64,000 nucleotides of DNA from Eutreptiella sp. 'Long Island Sound 2002' (taxonomy: Eukaryota; Euglenozoa; Euglenophyceae; Eutreptiales; Eutreptiaceae): positions 33,358,819-33,422,818 of the forward strand of contig OZ038390.1 of assembly GCA_964036045.1 (NCBI GenBank), given 5' to 3'. The translations under genes and the position numbers were made by a program. Below the pieces are notes generated by a model, which did no database searches, was not told the DNA's origin, and was given only the letters and a program-made list of their open reading frames with translations. Each line of letters begins with the position of its first letter. Within the stretch, counting starts at the first letter, position 1. This document shows positions 23,701-36,800 of the stretch, piece after piece.

Positions 23701-26700
23701 ATGACACAAGGTGGTGAGAGGCTGATGGGCGCCGCTGCCTGCGGAGGGAGAGGGTTCAAGGGAAGGGCAGCGGTAAGTGGCAAGAGGCCCATAGGCGCCG
23801 CCTGCTGCCTTTTGCTTTCAGGCTTTCACCTGATCTGTTGAGGATTGTGAGCATTTTTTGGGGACATGGTTTTATTGAATTCCTTTGATTTCAATTTCCT
23901 CTCGGCCGAGTTTTCAAATTCTATTGCCTTCGGCAAGTCCACCTCGCAGAGCATCTACCCCAAGCAACGCACAGACAAAATAGGGTAAAAAACACGTAAA
24001 TACGGGCTAAAACATGCTTCCCGTATCTTGGATGGTCATTTTAGGTGATCACAATATCAAAAAAATGAGTTCCGAAAACTTCGATTTTTGAGCTGTCTAG
24101 GGTGAAAAACTGCATAAGCAGGTTGTGTCCCAATCCCTTTGGAGACCGCCCCCCCCCCCCCCCCCACCTAATACCCAAATAGGGTGAAAAGCATGCTCTA
24201 CATACCTTGGATGGTTATTTTAGGTGGTCACAATATCAAAAAAATAACTTTTGAAAACTTCGATTTTTGAGCTGTCCGGGGTGAAAAACTGCATAAGCAG
24301 GTTGTGCACCCATCCCTTGGCAGACCCCCCCCCCCCCCCCCGACCTAATACCCAAATAGGGTGAAAAACATGTAAATACGGCCCAAAACATGCTCTACAT
24401 ACCTTGGATGGTCATTTTAGGTGATCACAATATCATAAAAAAAAGTTTCGAAAACTTCGATTTTTGAGCTGCCCAGGGTGAAAAACTGCATTAGCAGGTT
24501 GTGGGCCGGCCCATTCACGAGGCCATTATTGGTGGAAACAGTCATTTCGCGTCTTTGGCACGGGTTGTGACCGGCTCTTAGCGAGGCTAGAGACTGCAAA
24601 AAACGTCCTTTCGTATCCTAGTAGGCATATTTTGTCACAATATCCCCACTCACACCCCTCAGACTGGGTACCAAGGGGTCACCGAGGTCGCCAAAACCGC
24701 CAACATAGCAAAAATGGCTAAAAAGTTCATAAACTGCATAAGCGCTCGTCCCACTCCGCCCCATACAAACCCCATAGAGTCGGGACCCAGAAACACCTTT
24801 TCGGCTCAAAATCGCAAAAAACCAAAAGATTCATGATTTTCGACCCAAAAAAAGGGGGGGGTCGATTTTTGACCCCCCCCCCCCCTCCCTCAAAACCTCA
24901 AAAAAGTGGGTTTCAAGTGGGGGGGGTCTGGGGGGGGGTCCGGACCAAAAACTCATTGGGGGATGCGTTTATTGGACAAAATAATGATTTTACAAGGGGT
25001 TAAACAAACAATTCAACCCCTTGGGGTAGGGTACGCGAATAGCCCCAAAAAGTCCAAAATGGGGGGGTATGTGGCGTTTTCCCCTATATACGCCTGCCTG
25101 GCTTTGATCTAACAACCTCTGCGAGGTGATTTTCAAACTAATTTTCGCACTGTGATCCATGGCTGTACATTTGTAGGTTTCTTCTGGGGCCAATGCACCT
25201 GCACTGCACTGCACTGCACTGCACTGCACTGCACTTCACTCAGCTCCAGCCAACCCCACTCCACTTTGTTCCATTCCGTTCCACTCCATTACACTGCTGC
25301 ACTGCGCTCCACTCCACTCCTCTCCATTGCATTGACTGCACTGCCCTGCGCTCCAGTCCACTCCACTCCAGGCCACCCCACTCCCCTCCCCTCTGCTCCT
25401 CGGCATCGTACTCCACTGCACTGCACTGCACTCTGTGCTGGCCTCAGGACTCGCTGCTTGAGACGGACAGCAAGCCACTTTTCCCCAGTTCACCAATCCT
25501 GCCTCCATCTGAGGCCACCACACTCTGGGAAGCCCTTCGCGGTGCAAAGCTCTGGTTATTGTTCTTGGCATTCTTCTGCGGCACAGGTATGATCTCCATT
25601 GGTGCATCTGAATGGCCGCTGCTGTGAATGGGGGGGCGCGATGGGTCTGCACAGACACGAGCTGCTGTGAAGCACAGCAGTCGCGAGAGCGGCATTGTGA
25701 AGCGTCAACGGAAGAAGTTTTTGGGAGGAGCCCCCAGGAAGTTACAGTAACTATCCCCAGCCCATCCAGTGACCCTACAGAGCCCATCAGGAAGTAACAG
25801 CAATCATCCGCACGGAAGCAACAGCACAGGGCGTTAGACCACAATTTTCTTTCATTTCTAAGGAGTAGTACCAAATCCCCCCCCCCCCCCATTTTGGCTC
25901 TCCGACTCACAACAACATAGACTGCATAAGCGCTCGTCCCACTCCGCCCCATACAAACCCCATGGAGTCGGGATCCTGAAATACTTTTTCGGCTCCAAAT
26001 TGAAAAAAAACCAAAAGATTCATGATTTCGGACACAAAAAGGGGGGGGGCATTTTTTCGACATTTTTGACCCCCCCCCAACCCCCTCAAAAAAGTGGGTT
26101 TCAAGTGGGGGGGTCTGGGGGGGTCCGGACCAAAATCTCATTGGGGGATGCGTTTATTGGACAAAATAATGATTGGGTTAGACCAACAATTCAACCTCTT
26201 GGGGTAGGGTACGCGAATAGGCCCAAAAAGAAGAAAACCCCCCTCAAAGTATTCCCCCGATGGTATGCGAGGCATGGATGGCTCCATGGGACCGTTTCAG
26301 GGTGCTTTCAGCTGTCAGCAACAAGCCTTCCCAAAGTGCCGTGGTAGCCTCAACAATTTGCGGTGAGATTTCCACCCCAGGATAGCCCTTGAGGACTTCC
26401 CTCCAAGGTGGCTAACTGCCGGCGGTTGACCTCCAACCATCGGCAGTTACTGGCTAACTGCCGGCGGTTGACCTCCAACCATCGGCAGTTACTGGCTAAC
26501 TTTTGTGTAATGTGGGTCAATTGCCAAATCGATGTGATTTGACCAACCTTTGTTGCCTCCCCGGCGGCCCTTGTCGCCTTCAGTTTTCTCAGACCGATCA
26601 CTCTCATGGCACTTTTGACGCAAAGTTGAACACGACGCGAAAGCGCTTTTGCCGCAGGAGATCTGAATTTTCCTCCGCTGCGCTGAGCCCACGGCAGCCC

Positions 26701-27832
26701 CGACACCAATGTCCCTGCGGACCCGCATTCGCAGGCCCCCGGCCCTCACGCCCTGCGCGAAGACTCAAATCTGACCTTTCCACTGCAACTGCACCGTAAT
26801 CGGAAAAGTTTTGTTTTGCTCCTTTGGTGCCATGGATTTTTGGGGCAAGTGACCCCCCCCCCCCTTTCCCCTGTGGATTGTGTAGGGGCGGGGGGGGGGG
26901 GGGGGCAGCAAGCGCACAACAAACAAATGAGGGTTTTGGTGATTCTTGTATATCATGCTCCTCCATCTTCGCATCTTGCCCTTCAATGTACGGGCACAAC
27001 TCAAAAGTCCGGATAACCGCAATTGGTGCTTTTTCCGGGGAAATGGCTCTGCCATGGGGCTTAACTGCCGCGATTTCCCAAAAAGCAGCCAACGGGTCTC
27101 GATCCAGTTCTATGCAAAGCAGTGGGGAGGTCTGCGCTTTGGTACGGCACAGGCTTTGAAGGTGAGAGTTCTTGGGAGGTCACCTCTTTGCCAGAGAGGT
27201 CACCGCTTTCCATATCGTTCCATATCGCTATCCATATCAATGAACGGCGCAGTTGCAAATGATCACTTTTGGGAAAAGGTAAGAGATTTCCGCCTTCACG
27301 GGCGTGTGTAGGTAAGCGCGCACCAGTCGTCCTCCCGGGGGTTCGGGAGAGCGTCGCGCGATCTGCGGGGACTGCCCTTGGGGGGGGGGGGTATGACTGT
27401 TGGATGTTTGTCACCCTTGGATCCCTTGCGCAGGTGTAGGCCTGATGCTGATCAACAACTGTGCGCAGCTGTCGGATGCCTTGGCAGGCCCGGAGTACGC
27501 CGACCCCAACACCCGCAGTGTGTTGGTGTCGCTCCTGGCGGTAGGCAGTACCGTGGGCCGACTTGGGTGTGGTTCGCTGTCCGAAACCCTCTCCGCCTCA
27601 GTCCCCCGCACTGTGTTCCTGTGTGCCGTCACGGGGGCTCACGCAGGTGTGCGTGTGTGTGTGTGTGTGTGCTGTTGCCTTCAGGGTTGTTGTGTTGGAT
27701 CTTCGTGCGTAGCGTGTGTTAGTGTCTGGTCCTGGCTTGCGCTGCAGTTTGCGTTGCAGGACCTGAAGACAGCCCTGATAGCAATGCTCCAAGTGTACAC
27801 TCACTGGTTGTACGGTACTGTATGGTATACTA

Positions 27833-27872
<40 letters not shown>

Positions 27873-30800
27873 ACTGGTTGCTGCAGTGTGCGGAGGCGTG
27901 CAGGTGTGTGTGGGGAGTGCCATGCCAGTTACGGTATGTTTTGTGGGGAATATGGGACCCTTGGTGCGGCAGCCCACCCCTCCAAGAAGTTGGCGAATTC
28001 AGTGGGACGTCACACCGAAGGTGCCCGCCGATGGAGAGGGATGACTTGGGTGAACCCAAGTTGCAGTGGGCCCGGCGCACCAAGCGCTGATTGTGAGCTG
28101 TGGATGTTGCTTCCCGCCGGCGGTATGTATGGGTTTTTCAGGGCTGACCTATACCCCGTTCTGCTTGTGTACTGCCGGCTGCTGACTACATCCCCTATGC
28201 TCTAGAGTATCTGTTCTGGAGTGAGAGTTTTTCTGTTTTGCTCGTGACAAAGTGTGTGTGTGCGCGCGCGAATGATGTGTGTGCCGACTACTGCCTCGCC
28301 GACTGCAGTTGGCCCTGAGCTGGCGGAAGTTGGCGAGTAACCCCTGGCAATTGACGGTCAAGTGATACCTCTTGAGCGTCGATTGTGATGGAGTCCCGCG
28401 GGTTTGCCACGCCCCATTCCCCCGCGGCCAACTGTCTACATACTTGATCGGCGTGTTGTGGATGACGGTACCCCCACCTTTTGTGGAAGCGTGGGCGGCC
28501 CCTTGTTTGCATGTTCTGTGATGTATGGCATGTGACGGCAGCACCACGTGGGTTGCGTGCATTGGGATTTACGGCCGCCACCAAGCATCATCGGCTCCAT
28601 CGATGAGCGCCGTGCTGTGCAGACTGTGCAGCTGCAGCATAGAGCTACCTGTGTGCAGAGTTCCTTTCAACAACTCGCACCCCAAGGGGGGGGGGGGGGG
28701 TCCCAGAGGTCCCCAGGGATGCATTAGAAGGGAAGGGACCGCAGAGGTGGCCAAAAGTGGTTAGGCAGGCGGTTGGCGGAGGTTGCCAAAGCGGTTGGGG
28801 GCGGTTACTGTCGGCTACAAATGCCGTTGAAGCTGGCACTTGGCGTCAGGGAGACAGTGGCTGGGCATAGGCTGGGTGCCCTGGAGGGGGGGGGGGATGG
28901 CTCCCCCCCCAATGCATCCCTGCCCCCCCCCCCCCCCTAGAGCCCCCTTTAAAAGACTTTGCTTCGGCGCCTTCGGTGCCATTGATCCGTGTAGTTGCCT
29001 GCTTTGTACTGCATTCCTTGCTCTGCCCTTGTTACCTCTGTTTGTCTGTTGCATTTTGGGTCCCTGTACTACAGCTATGGCATCCATGTTGATGAAGTGG
29101 AAGAAGCCCCACGTTTCCCTGGCATTTGTTGTTTGCTGGTGTTTTTTCCCCCCCTTGTTGGCTCTCACGATTTCACCAAAAATTCGTTTTGGCACCTCCA
29201 GAAACTCGGCACCCCAAGGGGAGGGGAGCTGGGGGGGGCCAGACACCCCCCACCCCCCATGGACCCCTCCCCCCTTAAAAGGAACTCTGCCTGTGTGTTG
29301 AACAGAGACAGTGTTGGGTGCAGTGCCGCGTGTGGAGAGGGAGAGGCGCCCGATCAACAAGGGAGGTTTCGGGCTGGAAAGACTGGAGGTAATCTGCCCG
29401 CTGCCAGCTCTTCAACTGCTACCCCCCCCCAGCACAGTTGGTGTACAGCTGCCTCCAGCGCACCCCACAGGGGCACACCCGAAACATGTGGGACCATTTG
29501 CTTTGCCAAATTTGCCTCCTTCGCCCACTAATTCCAGTTGCAGTGCCGAATTTTGATGTGTGCACATACCCTCGCCACAACCACAGGCTCCATCATTACA
29601 GCCACATGTGATGGGCCTGCATGGCATCATGCACATGGGAGGCCACCACAGACCGCAGAATGTTCTCTCCCCTCACGTCAGTCCCGGCCAGTGTAAACTG
29701 CATCCCACTCCAACTCCAATTCCAAAGCGTATTCCACACCAATCGGGGAAATAAGAGAGCAGCCCTCGGAATCCTTTTTCCAACCCCACCCCGCCTGATT
29801 TCAGGGGGCTTCAAGCCCCCCCCCCCCCCCACAGGCTGCAAACACTTGTTTGGACATTCCAGAAGGTCTGGCATTGCTCTTAGTGTGGGTTCCAGGGTGG
29901 ATGAATTCCTTTGTTGTACAGGGTCAAATGGAGGTAGATAGCGTTGAGTGGTTTTGCATGATGTCCCAGTATGCCGTATCTTTGGGAAAGGGACGATTGT
30001 GCATGGCGCCTTTGCCCGTTTCACTCTTCCACCAATCTTGGACTGTTGTCCTGTGTGCCATGACGCTCCAAACATCCAAATATCCTACTCTCTCGGTTCC
30101 AGCATCAAGTCTTGACGAGGGTTAAGGGTTAGTTGCAGGCTTCATGGCGCCAGGTCATGCGAACTTGTGGTGAAATTGTGCACACCTCCGGGGGTGGACC
30201 ATTCCCAAAGACCACAACCTGCTGCAGGTCCGGGCTGGTGAAACCTTGCAAATGCAGGGGGTTTTGAGGCTGTTTTGCCCGTTTTTGGTGAGTCAGAGGC
30301 ACCAAAGAGCCCCCGGCAATGCGCCATTTGGAGATCAAAATAGTGTTGGGACCGCGGTTTCCACAACGGAGCCTCTTGGCATTGCCCCAACAAGTGATGT
30401 CTCCGAAGAAAGGGGCCCAGGGCCCCGCCGCCGGGAGGATGCCGACCAAGACTGTGGAGCCTGAGGGTGAGGAGGATGAATTGTGGTGAAGTCTGTGGTG
30501 TGAGGTGTGAGGGGATGCGCTGAGGTGTGGGGTGAGGCGAGGTGAGGGGGGAGTGTTTGCCGTGCGCGCGCCCTGCGCGCTACTTTTATTATGACTTTCC
30601 CAGATTCAGTCCCCAAGTTCACCATTACCCAATGAAGCCTCGGCTTCTGGGCCCTCTGGATTCCGTTTGGCTTTTTGTCAGTGGGGCAGGGGTTTCATTA
30701 GTTTTTGGAAATGGGTCTTTTCGAGGTCAACAGAGGGTCCGTAAAAAAATGCACAAAATAGACGTGTCATTTTGGGGGCTCCTCATCATCCCCCTCGCCC

Positions 30801-33800
30801 CCGCAACTGAAAGATTGGCTCCCATGGCTCAATGATGGTGTTGCTGAATGATTTCGACCCGGCATCTGTTTGCTTTTCTGCACACCCGAGGGCAGGACCC
30901 ACAGTGGTGCTGGGTGCTCGGGGGGGGGAGTGGGGGGAGGGTGCACAGCGTTGCTCCTCTATGCCTGCCCTCCCAGTCCATGGCCCTCCTTGCGCCCACT
31001 GGCTTCCTCTTGCAGTGGTCCAGGTGCTGCTGGCATACAGCTCCCACGCCCACTTGTACCCCGTCTGTTTGATCGCGGGCATCTGTTACGGTGGGTATTG
31101 GTCTCTGATGCCGACTATCTGTACCGATCTGTTCGGGATCAAGCACTTGGGTATGGTCTGTTTGCGGCAGAGGGCAGCCGCAAGGGCAGAAGGGGACGGG
31201 GGGGGGGGGCTTCGGGGACCGGGAGGGGCATTGCCTATCGGACCACTCGGGATGTGGGGTTCTCGCTGCAATCGGCGGATGATCTACCAGGGCCCATCGC
31301 AGTGCGTCGTGCCGGGGGGATCGCTTGCTTTGGGGTTGCTCCCGCCACAAAGATGGCGCGCACTGCGTCCCGTGCGGTGGTTGTGTTTTCGGAATGCGAA
31401 GCATCGGTTGTGTCGGAAGCATCGGTGTCAGCGTGGCAAAGGGAGGCAGGGGGTCCACGGCACGCGTATCTTGGGCCCCAGTGCGGACAAACAGGGTCAT
31501 GCCACTCGCCCCGCCACTAGAAAGAGGCCTCTGTCCATCGAGCAATTTTCATGAGTCCCACAAAACTGCGCCCCCCCCCCCAGAACCGATGTTACGATTA
31601 CCCAGCGATGGCATGCTTGTGCACCTGTCCCTAGGGACCCCCCCAGCACCCAATGGTCAAAGGGGTTAAAAAAAAAAAGCCCCTACAGAGGGCTCAACAC
31701 ATGCTTTACACTTGATACTTGATCCATGTCAGTGGCCACAATGTCCAGAAAAGGGGCTTTGGAATTTTCGATTTTTGAGCAGCCTCGACCCCAATTCCAA
31801 TGAAGACAGCGATTTCACAACTTTCAAACGGGACCCGACAAAAGTCCTTGATCTCAAAATCGCACAGATCCCAAAGAATTCGTGGTGCCCCCTCCCCCTC
31901 CCAAAAAGGTGTGGTCTTTGTTCCCCTCCTTGCCTTTCGCAATGGTTGAACCCCCCCACCCCCAGTCACTGGGTGGCCAACCCCCCCCCCCCCCATCCAC
32001 GTGTGGGGGTTTGTTACACCAACTGATCCTTTGGGGCATCCCTTGGTGGCAAGGAGAGAAACAGCAAGATGGGCAGAGGCAGCCAAGCAAGAGCTGCAAG
32101 AAGAGATACAGCATTTGGCTTTGCTCTACTTACAAATATTCTTTTGATTTGATCTTTTTTGTTGCGGCGGCCCCAACAAACATTTTTGCATGGTCTGCCC
32201 CACAGTCATGCACAGCGAGAACATCAAGCATGGTCCAACAGTGGAGGATGGGGTGCCGCATGCTGCGTCTCATGTGGGCGCCTGCAGTGCCATCAGTGGG
32301 CGGGGTATCATCCAGCACTGGCCAGTCATCACGGATGTACCCTTGCATGATGGTCACCCAAGAGGCATCCCATGAGGGTGGAGAGTCGGGAGTGGGTCGC
32401 GGCCTTATTGCCCCCCCCCCCCCCCTGGGCAGCACGATGCGGCCGACAACAATATCACGGCCCGCTGGGTGCTTTGGGATGTTCAGTCGTCGGCAGAATG
32501 TCCTGTTTTTCGGGGTTGATGGTGAGTGGTCAGTGGTTTCTTCACCCCCACTTATGTGTAGTTAAAGTGCTCAGAGAAGAAGGGGTAATTCCAATATGAC
32601 AGAGAAACAATAGCTGAAGATTCGTTTGACCCCCCCCCCCCGACTTTATGACAGCCCCCCCCCCCCCACATCAAGGTTCAAAGGCGAGAGGCCAATAGGC
32701 GCGGCCACAGGCTAACAGAGAAAGACGCCCGCGTGGTGCGCGCGCAGTGCCGGCGTTTTCTACGTGCACGGACAACTTTTTCTTTCCCCTTGTGCTGTTT
32801 TGTGCACCTGACCACTATTTGCCTCCCTTGTGGTGAGCCCGTGTGCCGTGGCATCGTCGCATGCAGAAATTGCACTTGATGGTGCGAGCCGTTGTGCACA
32901 TTCAGCAATTTCTGAATGTGCGCAATGTGCGCTATGAGCCCTACGGCCCCTGGGACCACTTCCCAAGTGGCATTTACGGGCAGCCACCGGCCACGAGACG
33001 CCGTGGTTCAGATTCTGATTCCGATTCGGATTCGGATTCCTCATCCTCAGGCTCGTCACTTACGTCCGCCGATGAAGAGGAAGAGGAGGCTTCCCGGTAG
33101 CCGACGTCGTGACAATCGAAACGCGAAACGAACCGATACGGTTACTTCTTGGGTTTCGGCACCCCAAGAAGTAACGCTCCGAAAACGCGAAACAAGTGCA
33201 TTGAGCATAGCGAAACGGCCTCACGACCCCTGCAACGACACAACCCCTACAACAACACGACCCCTACAACAACACGACCCCTACACCAACACGACCCCCA
33301 CACCAACATGACCCCTGCAACAACACGACCCCTACAACAACACGACCCCTACACCAACACGACCCCTACACCAACACGACCCCTACAAAGACACAAAACA
33401 CGAAACGAGTGCATCACTGAGGCGAGCACACCGAAACGGTTGCATCATGGGAATGGGCACCCCATTGAGCAACATGTCGAAACACGATACGATCGAAACG
33501 GCTCCACAGGCTTGGGCACCCTGTGGGGCACTAGGCTCTTCGGTCGAGCGGCCGTACCGGAGAGTTCTACATCTTCTTCTTCCTCTTCCTACGGCCCTCC
33601 CCTGGCAGGGGGTGTGGGCAGCTACAACCACCTTTGGTGAGGAGGCTGGAGTGGAGGCCTCCGTTGTTGTATGCGTACCCCTTAGGCCACCGCGTCCTTG
33701 CCACCCTGAAAAAAACTTGAAAAATGCAGAGGGTTGCTAGAAACGCCTGCGCGGTGCGCGCGGTGTGGGCGTCTTTCTCACAGAGCCAACCACCAAGGCT

Positions 33801-36800
33801 TTGTGCCAACCCCCCCCCCCCCACATCTGACATGGGGGTCGTTTGGGTGCAGATCTGGACCCCGACAATCGCAGTGTGTGAGCGGGGGTGGGGAATGGCG
33901 GCGTCGGACCTGAAGGTTGAGCAAGTCGGTTCGTAAGCCGAGGGCTCGGGGCTGGATTTGACGATCAATATCATTGCAATGGACACTGCACAGGCTCCAA
34001 CATCTGCAGCATGGCGTCCACCCCCGCCTCACCCTCCCTCGTGTCATAGGGGCTGGAGTACAGACCTACACTGAAACGCCCCCCCCCCCCCCCTCCTCCC
34101 ACGACCAGCGGGTTATCTATGGAAACGCTCCGGGGCTCCTGATCGTTGCGGCGCCATTGTCATTGCGCCTCGCATTTGCAGGAGCGGTCTACAATTTCTT
34201 GCATTTCGGCACGAGTCTGGGCACTCTGGTCCTGTCCACGTTGGTCGCCGGCTTCTTATACGACCAGGAGGGCGCGCGTCAGGGGCTGACGAACGTCTGC
34301 TACGGCCCCAAGTGCTATCAGCTCTCCTTCTTCATAAATGCAGGTTCCGCCTCAAGAGCAGTGCAAGGGCAATGGGGTCCAGGCTTCGAGTGCGGAGAGT
34401 ATTGAGTAGAAGCATTTGGGGGTCGAACAGTGTCGCATGGCGTGCAATGCGGTGGCGGGGCCGCGCGCTCCCGCCCGTCAGATGGTTATTCGACTTATAC
34501 TGTGCCCGTGTCTTGAGGGAGCGAGGTCCAGGGAACCAGCCAAACAGTGTCGCATGGCGTGCAATGCGGTGGTAGCCCCGTGAACTTTCTTTTTTTCCCT
34601 CTCAAAAACAGTCCCGCGCAGTGCAAGTCCCCGCAGAACGCCGCATGCCGCGAACGGTCTGCGAGGGGACCGCCGCAGCCCCCACCGGTAGTGCCGTGTC
34701 CACTCTCGACCCTCGTCTGCAGGGGCGTGCCTCGTTGGGTTCCTCGCGTCCGTCGCCCTGCACTACTGCAGCCGCGGCAACTACGGAGGGCGGTGACCCA
34801 CCTCCTGCGGATCCGGTGCGATATGCTGCCGCCAGGCAACGGGGCTGGGCCTGTGTGTCGCGAAAGGCGCACGCCAATGGCGCTGTGGCACACGCATCCG
34901 AATCGAGTGGTCGTAGAGCACGGGCCCTGAGGCACGTGCACGAGGCCGCGGTCGGCCGCCCCTGTACAACGATCCCCCAACGCTCCGGTTTGCGGCGCGT
35001 GCAGCCCCAATGCACGGAGCCCGTCCCAAGGCAGTGGCCCTGCGCGGTCAGAGCACCCCTCCCCCAATGCACCGACCACGGCTGGTCTGGCACAGGAAAG
35101 GGAAGGTATCGGCTCAGGTGCCCGCTTCACAGGCGAACCGAAGGCCGGAGCGGCAGATGATGCGGAGCCGGTGGCCTCGATCCTCCAAAACGCAGGACTC
35201 CGAGGGACTCTGGCCTGATGCAGACTTGCCACTAGCGTCCGCCAGCTCAGACATGATCGGATGGAGCAGGGTCCTACCGAGCCACACACCGGGCGCGGGG
35301 CGTTCCTACTGAGTTCTGGTGGTGCGGGGGGCGGGTATTACTGAGTGGCGTTTGGTACGGGGCCGATTGTTACTGAGAACCAGTCGCTCTGCCGGACGCT
35401 GGGGGCACGTCTGGCCTATTGTGTACGGGTGCTGCCGTTTTTTCTGTGGGGCCATCAGGCCCTCTCTGACGATGAACGATGCTGGCGGTCTGAGGAAGAT
35501 GTGCCATCGCAAGGGGCCGTCAGGGCTGCGTTACAAACGTCGGAGGACAGTGTCTTTTTCTTTGTCTTTTTTCGTGAGAGGACGTCCTCCGGTCCAATGC
35601 AGCGCTCCTCCTCCTGCACATCCGCAAAAAAGCGGTGACGTCACGCGAACCCACCGATCAGTGGCGGTTATCTGCCGTTACAGAGAGCAGACGCGGTGGG
35701 GGTTCGGATCCGGTGGTGCCCCGCTCAACATTTGGGGACCACCCCATTGCCCATCGCCGTCGGTGTGCGCAAGGGGTCGCCGGGCGGTCATGGGCGGTGT
35801 GGAAGCCAATCGACGGCCGTTGGGGGGCCACCCCACAGCAGTCCAGGGGCCGCACGCCCCGGCGGAAGGGGCCGTTGGGCGAGGGAACTCAGAGACGAGG
35901 GGCCTGTGCGCCACAAGGGGCACCCCCGCCCAAATCAGTGGCCGACTTCGCCGATTTGGTGGGGGTTGGGGGATTCCGGGACACCTGATGAGAAGGGGTG
36001 GGGGGTACACTCTTTGCCCCCCGCCCCCCCTCCCGCGAGGGGGCCCATTCAGTCAGTCACAGGTCAGCAAACCCCTTAAACCCCGTCCCCCCTGCTCTCA
36101 ACCCCCTCCCCGAACCTCCGCTAAACAACCTTCGAAGGTGCGGCCCCCTTCCGCTGATGGGGAGGTGGGGGTCCACGTTGGTGCGGTAGGGGCCCCCACA
36201 CATGACAATGCGTCGCCACGGGGGCAACGGGGGGCCGCAGTCCCTCCCAACCCCTGGGCGAGGGGCGGGGGGCTGCTGGTGCCGGCGGCTCCCTTTTGCC
36301 CCCACCCCTTCCCTCGGCATCTGCCCCCCCACCTCCCCGACTCCGGGCGGCACCGGCTTTGGTTGCCGTCGGTGCTGCCAGAGCGGGGCACGGTGGCACG
36401 GCGGCACGGCGGCACGTGTTCATGAGGGGCTGTGCGGTAGGGACGGCCCCACCTTCGCCCCTTGGCGGGGCCATTAACCGACCCTCTCTGACCCTTCTCC
36501 TTAACCCTCCCTAACCCCCGGAGCAGCGCCGGCCTGCCTGCCAGCGTTTGGTGGTGAATGGATGCCCTGGGCCCTGCAAGTCCCGTCCTTGTCAAGGGCA
36601 TGTCCTGGCGGCCGGCGGGGCATCGGCATTGCTGTGGGCCAGGCCCAAAGGGTTGGGCGCTGGAATGATGTGCACCGCAGTTTCCCCTGCCCCCCCCCCC
36701 CCCCTTTGATGACCCTCGGCGGCGGCGGGTTCCTTCAAGGCACGTTGGTGGCCGTGTCCCGTGCCATGTGTTTTCAGGGCCGGGGGGGGGGATTGCGGTT

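Larger units (their letters stand above)
22683..25447 (+). other. transporter intron 6
   Basis: 2765 bp, with composite element copy 3 (23916-25133) and a degenerate pentamer array (25195-25435) running up to the acceptor. A stretch of degenerate ccccatttc-type repeats lies at 23450-23545. Confidence 0.78.
25587..27433 (+). other. transporter intron 7
   Basis: 1847 bp. It contains a truncated composite element (25915-26235) and two tandem copies of a ~45-bp unit with dyad symmetry (26410-26495). C or G tracts lie at 25877, 26857 and 26891. No gene is seen in the rest. Confidence 0.72.
31151..34181 (+). other. transporter intron 9
   Basis: 3031 bp. It holds one diverged satellite monomer (about 31690-31790), a transposase tail (32843-33100), a minisatellite (33236-33390) and many C tracts. 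An in-sense frame at 31870-32100 crosses C tracts and is not supported as coding. Confidence 0.72.

Noticed and set aside
16420-24505. Possible CRISPR array, because of regular repeats
   Set aside because: Units are ~195 bp and contiguous with no unique spacers, and the setting is eukaryotic introns. The same holds for the 84-bp array at 44985-45660.
31872-32570. 227-codon + strand ORF 31882-32565
   Set aside because: It crosses three C tracts, consists of Pro-rich and unrelated segments, and lies inside intron 9 without splice support.
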